Shown: positions 58,436 through 64,000 of the stretch, one piece after another | Layout of the letters: the number at the start of each line of letters is the position of its first letter | Numbering within the stretch: the first letter of the stretch is position 1 | The notes under the pieces: generated by a model | What the model saw: the letters and a program-made list of their open reading frames with translations, nothing else | The model's database searches: none | Told to the model about the DNA's origin: nothing | From: Alitta virens | Taxonomy: Eukaryota; Annelida; Polychaeta; Phyllodocida; Nereididae | Assembly: GCA_932294295.1 (NCBI GenBank) | Contig: OW028576.1 | Location: 50,399,199 to 50,463,198 of the forward strand | Direction of reading: 5' to 3' | Length of the DNA: 64,000 bases | Translations under genes and position numbers: made by a program

Positions 58436-58870
58436 AATAAAAATTATAAACGATATAGTAAATTGTATATACTAAGTAGTATATTGTATATATGAAGTCA
58501 TATATTGTATATATACGAAATACTAAATTGTATATATATACACAAGACTGCATATCAAAGCTCTGTTCTTGCAATGCAATCATGTTTGTAACTAAATTGT
58601 ATATACGAAAATACTTAGTTGTACAAATTAAATAGTAAATTGAAAAAACGAAATAGTAAAAAAAAAAATTAAATCTAAATTGTAAAAACGATATAGTAAT
58701 AAAAGTAATCAGGTCAAGTATTTTGTATATACAATTTATTATTTCGTATATACAATTTATTATTTCGTCTATACGATTTGGTATTTCGTATATTCAATTT
58801 GGTATTTCGTATATTCAATTTAGTGTTTCGTATATATACAATTTACTACATCGTTTATACAATTGCCATT
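58436..58870. repeat. inverted array of 20-22 bp AT-rich units
   Basis: The left part (58,436-58,700) carries units like ACGAAATACTAAATTGTATA; the right part (58,715-58,870) carries the reverse complement, TATACAATTTAGTATTTCGT-like units. Together they could form a long AT-rich hairpin. Confidence 0.85.
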
Positions 58871-58876
58871 TTATAT

Positions 58877-59500
58877 ACCCAGCTCCCAGATTTTAAAGTG
58901 TCTTTTTCTCAAAAAAAATTCACCTTCCTCAACAAGTTTCTGGTAGCTGGCTAGTTGCTATCGTGTAAGTCCCAATATTTGGTTCCATTAAATAGCAAAT
59001 AGTTAGTTAGTTAGTGTTATTGTTTAATGCCCCATCAGCACCTGAGTGGGCTATGTAGAGGCTCTCTAGGGCAAGATTGATTATCTATAGTTGGTAGTAG
59101 AAACCAGAAGCATGTAAAAAATCAATAATTGTCTGCGTTGGATAGCTGGAGCAGCTGGTGCAATGCGCACGGTCCTGTTTTAGCCACTGGGGATAGAGGA
59201 CTTCACCCCAAGTGTTTCCACCCTCGCCGCGTGGAGGCCCAGGACCTTTGAGGGCATTAAATAGCAAATAGATAAGCTATCTAGTAAATACACTACCAAA
59301 TTTCTGCATCCATTCTAAATACCCAGCTCTCAGATTTTAAAGTGTCATTTTCTCGAAAAAATCACCTTGCTCAACAAATTTCTGGTGGCTGGCTAGTTAG
59401 CTATTGTGTAAGTCCCAATATTTGATACCATTAAATAGCCAATAGACTAGGCTATCTATTAAACACTACCAAATTTCTGCTACCCTTCTAGATACCCAGT
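58877..59500 (+). repeat. two-copy tandem repeat, about 185 bp per unit
   Basis: The unit starts TACCCAGCTCxCAGATTTTA and runs through TTTCTGGTxGCTGGCTAGTT to CACTACCAAATTTCTGC. Copy 1 starts at 58,877 and is interrupted by a retroposon; copy 2 spans about 59,320-59,500. Confidence 0.9.
59003..59254 (-). mobile_element. 252-bp retroposon with 17-bp target-site duplication
   Basis: CATTAAATAGCAAATAG occurs at 58,986-59,002 and exactly again at 59,255-59,271. On the minus strand the insert ends in GGGGCATTAAACAATAACAC and a CTAA-repeat tail, typical of a non-LTR retroposon. The body is GC-richer than its surroundings. No tRNA A/B boxes were seen, so it may be a 5'-truncated LINE 3' end or a non-tRNA SINE. 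Confidence 0.92.
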
Positions 59501-59504
59501 TCAG

Positions 59505-60535
59505 GCTTGGTGATACGTAAAGGCCAATCCATTAGCTTGCCTCCAGAGACAATTTTCAATGCTAGTGACTTATAGTTTTTAGAAAAAATTTGCGTGTATA
59601 TGTTCCCTCAATTTCTAAACAAAATACTGCGCTTGTCCGGTACTACGCACAGTCTTTCTATGAACTGACGCATTTCATGCCAGGTTACTATGGAAAAAGT
59701 GCAGTATAGCAGTAAAACCATATTCAGTGAGCCTCATTGCCAGGTTTATGCAGAGAAATGCTGAATTCAATGGATAAAGTCACAAATAAATGACAGCTGT
59801 GATCATTTTCAAGGCAAAAACATATTTATTTTTTTTATCAGGGGCTGCTGTCCCCTCCCCCCCCCCCCCAATTCTCTGCGGCTGAACACAAATATGATTT
59901 GTATTGTTTGCTTAAAATAAATTTGGTAAAAATAGTAATTATGTTTGTAGGTTATGGACACCAAATATGGGCATAAATTTGGGTCCGCTATAATGCACTA
60001 AACTCAAACAGAGCGTTTATAAGGCATGACAATGCAGTTACAATGCTTGTTCAGTGACATTCAAGAAAAGGATTCAGTACCTCATCCAGTTGATGGAATT
60101 AATGTGTCAAGTTGTTAATAAAGTTTTGAGCAGTTAAGCCTCTTTCACTAAAGAGAAAAAAATTAGGCATATTAATAGAACTACTTAAATGTGCGTGCCA
60201 ACAACCCTAGAAGCTTTTCCCTCCCTGATTTTAGGAGAGTGGCAAATCAGTTATCAGAAAGGCTGGTGCTTCACACCAGATCATAGCGCTGCCTTCTGGG
60301 AGAAATCCATTATCCCACTCAAAGACGCTTTCCTGCACAAGATTCTGTTTTATTACTTACATATTTTGAAGAATGTACCATCTTGCAAATTCCCAGTCAG
60401 ACCATTATCCCACCACTTCCCTATTGTGATTTCAGCCTTGGAGAACCGCACTATATCACCCACTCGTAAAAATCTAACATATATAAGTCTATATTTTGAG
60501 TATTTTTTGCCCCATTTTATATTACTGAATGTGTA
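59505..60535. other. non-coding downstream region of the PHD/Ulp1 gene
   Basis: No exon on either strand is supported. A run of C lies near 59,861-59,872. The plus-strand 144-codon ORF at 60,189-60,623 has no domain and lies just past the likely polyadenylation site of the opposite gene. Confidence 0.5.
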
Positions 60536-60536
60536 C

Positions 60537-60542
60537 TTTATT
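60537..60542 (-). terminator. candidate polyadenylation signal of the PHD/Ulp1 gene
   Basis: AATAAA on the minus strand, about 195 nt past the stop codon at 60,737. It is a plausible signal, but other AATAAA hexamers occur nearby, such as one near 60,350. Confidence 0.45.
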
Positions 60543-60736
60543 CAGGGCCGATCTTATCAGATTTACAGACTTTCTTCACTGCATCCATTTTGTTTGTCAT
60601 ATCTCCCAAACCTGCCTCATTAAAGTGTTAAAGGGAACTGCATGACCCGCCTATATCAATAATAACAATACCCGCTTCAAACAGCTTTGCTGAGGGTATA
60701 AAATTGACTTTTAGGCCTGAACAGGGTAATTCAGGT

Positions 60737-61021
60737 TCATTTTGTACACATAGCACAGGAGAATTCTTCGTTCTTCTTTGGTCTACACTTCTGAGTGAGG
60801 CCAACACAACATAAGTGATACCACCGGTCACAATGGTCACATTTAACCCAAATTGGTTTCTTGGGTATGTTTGGCCAGTCACAAAAGGGGAAGTCACACA
60901 CAGAATCGTTGTTTTTCTTCATGCTGTCATATAACGTGTGTGTCAGGTATTTACGGTATCCGCTGCAGTGTTCCTGGCGCACAATCATTGGGTTCAAACC
61001 TCTCACCAGACACGTTGCAAT
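60737..61021 (-). CDS. terminal exon of PHD/Ulp1 gene: PHD finger
   Basis: A 285-nt last exon with acceptor TTTCCAG, phase 0, starting IATCLVRGLNP and ending CAMCTK with TGA. The PHD zinc finger is formed by CDFPFC, WVKCDHCDRWYHLCCVGLT and FSCAMC: paired Cys ligands, His in the WYHLCC segment and the expected aromatic Trp before the third ligand pair. PHD fingers typically read histone H3 tails, so the protein is probably nuclear. The N-terminal 50 residues of the exon complete the peptidase fold after the catalytic Cys. The exon joins in phase with 61,603-61,720. Confidence 0.9.
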   Translation of the reverse strand: MATCLVRGLNPMIVRQEHCSGYRKYLTHTLYDSMKKNNDSVCDFPFCDWPNIPKKPIWVKCDHCDRWYHLCCVGLTQKCRPKKNEEFSCAMCTK

Positions 61022-61029
61022 CTGGAAAG

Positions 61030-61595
61030 AAATGAAACCCAGTGGAAATAACTGTAATTATTGCAACACCTTATAAATTGCCGGTATATGTTTTGCTTTA
61101 TTGACGTTCCCTTAAAAAGTGTGGGATTGGTGATGGACAGGCAGGTTTTTGATAAAGTGGTGGATGGGCGCAGGGTCTTCAAAAGAGAAAAATAGGGGCA
61201 GGGGGTTGGTTTACCAGTATTTTCTTTATTCTTCATTTAGGAAATCAGGGGCATGGGGGGTTCTTCCTAATACAAAACCCGGGCGTGGGGTTGTCTGCAA
61301 ATCTTCAGGTCTACCCCCCCCCCCACCACACTAAGTGTAAGTAAGCAAATAAGTAACTGAGTAGGTAAGTAAATAAAAAAGTAAGTAGGTAATTTATTTA
61401 CGTTTTAATTAACTATACTAGCCCTATGTTGTTTGGGTCGGATCACTATTTTGTTATTATACAATGCGAGCCACACTATGACTATCGGCAGTCGAAAGAA
61501 GGGTTGTGAGGGGCATTTTTGAGCATTTTTTTCACATAGAAAGTTATATTTCACGTAGATAATTACCTGAGAGCTATTAGTTCTCAATATCAAAA
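61030..61595. other. intron with C-run and GTAA-type repeats
   Basis: A C-rich run at about 61,313-61,325 is followed by AAGTAAGTAGG-type repeats (61,335-61,395). The repeat TTTTTTTCACATAGAAAGTT at about 61,526 recurs near 61,822 with one change. Confidence 0.6.
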
Positions 61596-61602
61596 TACTA
61601 AC

Positions 61603-61720
61603 CATTAGGATAAAAAGTCCACAACTGCTTGAGTCAGTTTGGTGGCTGTTTGGGATTTCCACTGGCGTTAACTTGTCCATCTTTTCACCACGTTCCTTAC
61701 AGTGTACAGCAAGGAAAGAC
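61603..61720 (-). CDS. PHD/Ulp1 gene exon with catalytic Gln and Cys
   Basis: A 118-nt exon (acceptor TTTCCAG, donor GTTAGT) reading SFLAVHCKERGEK and IPNSHQTDSSSCGLFILM. In C48 peptidases the oxyanion-hole Gln and nucleophile Cys lie in a Q-x(4,5)-DCG-type motif; here QTDSSSCG carries both, with Ser in place of the usual Asp before Cys. One leading base completes the Gln codon of the previous exon; it leaves in phase 0. Confidence 0.9.
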
Positions 61721-61724
61721 CTGG

Positions 61725-62745
61725 AAATGATATTGTGCACACACTTAAGTAATTTGTCATAATTTTAAAAATATCAACATTTACAACATACAACAGTGTG
61801 TTCACAAATTTTTGAGCATTTTTTTCATATAGAAAGTTATATTTCACGTAGATACATTGTGCACAAAAAATTATTCATGTAACATACATTTTATATGTAC
61901 AAGTATCTGCTCATTCTGATGCAGTAAAAGCTTTTTTTCTGCAGATCAGGTGTTGCAATAGTCTTACAGTGTTCATAATGTAAATATCTCGCAGCCGAGA
62001 GTGAAGGCACTACAACGATGCATTGATAAGTTGACAGTGCATATGAACAAGTTTGTGGAATGCAAAGGGGGTTATTTTGAAATAGTAAGTCCATTTCAAA
62101 AAATAATTTGTTGCTTCTCAGGCCATTTTTGATGAAAACTGATGAGAAAGGGAGGTTTTTTTATTTACTCTAGAAGTGATGAGGGAGGTCTTTTTTCAAC
62201 ATTGCATTGGGTGCACGCAACATAACATAACATAACCATTACACTCCTTCTTTTCTCCCAAGTTTGTTTTAAACTGCATGCATAAATTCTCAGATAAGAT
62301 GCAACATTTACTGCCACTAGGGGTGCTGGTGACCATTGCAAAATCCACCAGAGGGCACTGACAAATGCTGCCACCTAGCTTAATTTTTAGAAGCTGTCAA
62401 AAGTTTTATGCGAAAAATTAAAATGAATTGGGGGGCTGAGAACCAAGTAATTAATTTCAGATAGTCTGATGTCCAAACCATTTGATAGTGTTGGTCTCCA
62501 ATTTACCAATCGAGGGAGCTACCAGCAAGAACTTCTACATCATATGTAGAAGTTCTTGCTATCAGTAACTGCACCCAAACTTTTTTTTTAATGACTAATA
62601 ATGATATCATATTTAAAGAAAATAAGCATAACAAATTAAGTGACAAAAAAAAAAATGGGGGAAAGTGGGAAATATTTAGTTGGAAAACACAAGTGAATTT
62701 ACTTGTATGCACATCTTACTTTTCCACCCAACAGTACAGAAATAA
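61725..62745. other. intron with a perfect 17-bp hairpin
   Basis: AGCAAGAACTTCTACAT at 62,524-62,540 is exactly mirrored as its reverse complement at 62,544-62,560 with a CAT loop. The rest is AT-rich intron with no other exon supported. Confidence 0.65.
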
Positions 62746-62751
62746 ACTTAC

Positions 62752-62891
62752 TGGAAAAGCTGCAAAAGCTGCTTCTTTCTCGCATCATTAGGGATAGAGT
62801 CTAGGACACTGATTTCTGCTTTTTCATTGTTTACAAAAACAAGACTCCAATGATGGTCCCAACATACAGGTATCAAAATGAGTTTGTAAGT
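62752..62891 (-). CDS. PHD/Ulp1 gene exon with catalytic His and Asp
   Basis: A 140-nt exon (acceptor TTGCAG, donor GTAAGT) of 46 codons plus two bases. PVCWDHHWSLVFVN contains the catalytic His of the H-W motif that defines Ulp1/SENP peptidases, and AEISVLDSIP supplies the Asp. It is preceded in phase by 63,382-63,510 and followed by the Gln/Cys exon. Confidence 0.92.
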
Positions 62892-62894
62892 CTG

Positions 62895-63375
62895 CAACAT
62901 TGTCTGGAAAAGCAATGACAAATGTTATATTTCATGATGATACCAAGCTCAATTATATATATATATTTAATTCTATAAACATGCATATTCCCTTCAGACC
63001 AAAATTCCTACAAAAATAACCTGTCAATTATATGGTCATTAAATATAAGCACTTGAAATCCATAGTCTGTCAAATAAAGTCTTACTTCACATCAGTTTAA
63101 AACAATTTGTGGCTAAAACAAATTGCTACAAGAATAGCTTTCTTCCCTTCAGTTTGTTCAATTGTCAACTTGCATGTTTTTGTGAATAAATCATTTGGTC
63201 TTCCACATTCCTCCTCTAGTCATTTTTTTGTACATGCAGTTTTACTGCATTTATTTATTTATAAATATAATTCCCATGGTGCACTTTCAACCTTTGGTTA
63301 CCAATGAATGTCATTGTTATTTTATCTGACATTTCTGTTACTCATCTAAATAATCATAACTGGTAACATCATGTC
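62895..63375. other. intron
   Basis: AT-rich intron with a short TA repeat near 62,957-62,968. No further exon is supported. Confidence 0.6.
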
Positions 63376-63381
63376 ACATAC

Positions 63382-63510
63382 CGATTGATATTTCCAAGAG
63401 AAGTCTCCTGCCCTCCAAAGTACAGGTGTGAAGCAACTGAATACAAACAGTGAGTGGTGCTTCTCTGTATTTTGCTCCTGGTACAGAAGTCCTAACGTGG
63501 CATGTACAAT
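63382..63510 (-). CDS. PHD/Ulp1 gene exon, peptidase N-terminal part
   Basis: A 129-nt exon of exactly 43 codons (acceptor TTTTCAG, donor GTATGT), IVHATLGLLYQEQNT to DFSWKYQS. The HSLFVFSCFTPVLWR segment corresponds to the strand and helix before the catalytic His in Ulp1 folds, where a substrate-bearing surface forms. Phase 0 on both sides, continuing from WLNDR in the exon at 63,630. Confidence 0.88.
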
Positions 63511-63629
63511 CTGAAAACAAAAATTATATATAATTAGCTATATTATCCAAGTTTATACTTCATTTTGCTGATTAAGCTGAATTATATTACTGAAATACAC
63601 ACAATTAACATTACCGAAAATATACTTAC

Positions 63630-64000
63630 ACGGTCATTCAACCATTTTCCAGTTCGTAATATGTTGAATTCTTCCTTTGTTAGGACGTTATTTCCGATTC
63701 TGTATTTGGTGAATCCAATGTTTGGCCAGTCTTCTTTCGATATTGCTTGGGATGAGTCTGCAAATGGCACTGGCCAAAGTGTTCTGGCAGCTTCTGTGAT
63801 GGCCATGCCATGCATGTAGGCATATGCAATTACAGGTGACATGACCTCAGCTACTTCCACTTTCTTCGTCAGACTCTTGACACTATTCATGATGTCTCTG
63901 TGCACCATATTCGAACTTTCCAGGACCTCCGACAATACTTCATCCTGACTTGTCTCTTCAATCAGATTGCTCAATGATGTTATGAGATTACTGGCGCCAT
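63630..64000 (-). CDS. PHD/Ulp1 gene exon running off the window
   Basis: The exon ends at consensus donor GTAAGT below 63,630 and stays open to the window edge. The C-terminal part, LTKEEFNILRTGKWLNDR, is the conserved start of the Ulp1/SENP domain (W-L-N/D-D). Upstream, SQDEVLSEVLESSNMVHRDI and SLTKKVEVAEVM are helical and not recognised. The gene continues beyond the right edge; the 5' end is not in this window, so the total length and any further domains are unknown. The ORF start codon at 63,974 is not meaningful. Confidence 0.87.

Noticed and set aside
60189..60623. 144-codon plus-strand ORF
   Set aside because: No domain, no splice context, and antisense to the region just past the PHD/Ulp1 stop codon.

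Overview
The window looks like nuclear DNA of an AT-rich invertebrate metazoan. Protein-coding sequence is cut into short exons with GT-AG introns, and the spaces are filled with decayed non-LTR retrotransposons, tRNA-derived SINEs, MITE-like DNA transposons, minisatellites and TATC/GATA microsatellites. A marine deuterostome (hemichordate, echinoderm or cephalochordate) would fit the ankyrin multigene sequence and the PHD plus Ulp1 gene, but this is an impression and not a diagnosis. I see no bacterial genes, rRNA, CRISPR arrays or plausible long single-exon genes.

Two coding loci are supported, both on the minus strand. (1) An ankyrin-repeat locus runs from about 49.9 kb down to 12.7 kb. 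Three small upstream exons (49,852-49,920; 49,690-49,734; 49,413-49,466) are followed by a four-exon module: CLEI exon, MADxYM exon, a 32-35 nt micro-exon and a large ankyrin exon. The module occurs twice, at 44,772-26,122 and at 22,547-12,688. Every junction I checked is phase-compatible. The module enters and leaves in the same phase, so the two copies could be tandem genes or a duplicated module within one gene. Only the first two exons of each module lie in a recent, highly similar segmental duplication (about 18.4-23.6 kb and 38.9-45.5 kb); the ankyrin exons have diverged strongly. (2) A Ulp1/SENP-type cysteine peptidase with a C-terminal PHD finger occupies 64,000-60,737. Five exons are visible and the 5' end lies beyond the window.

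Layout: 0-12 kb has no supported genes; it holds SINE and MITE remnants, a foldback repeat, a poly-G and CCAAAAC minisatellite, a hAT-like MITE, a GC-richer TIR element and a TTAA-flanked 1.2 kb element. 12-28 kb carries ankyrin module A and the ankyrin exon of module B, interleaved with a 17-bp minisatellite, one arm of a large inverted duplication (15.84-17.48 kb), a LINE relic and the first segmental-duplication copy. 28-37 kb is repeats: a LINE relic, the 17-bp minisatellite, the second inverted arm with an expanded 81-bp tandem array, and microsatellites. 37-46 kb holds LINEs, a 2.5 kb TIR-flanked insertion and the second segmental-duplication copy with the 5' half of module B. 46-58 kb has two more LINEs (one with a nested 705 bp pogo/Tigger-like MITE), the upstream ankyrin-locus exons, an unidentified decayed coding relic and a cluster of GACGTC palindromes. 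58-60 kb is AT-rich repeats with a retroposon bounded by a 17-bp target-site duplication. 60.5-64 kb is the PHD/Ulp1 gene.

The most unusual features are the phase-symmetric ankyrin module duplication with uneven divergence, the PHD-Ulp1 fusion gene with a visible catalytic set, and several insertions whose empty sites are preserved in duplicated copies inside the same window.
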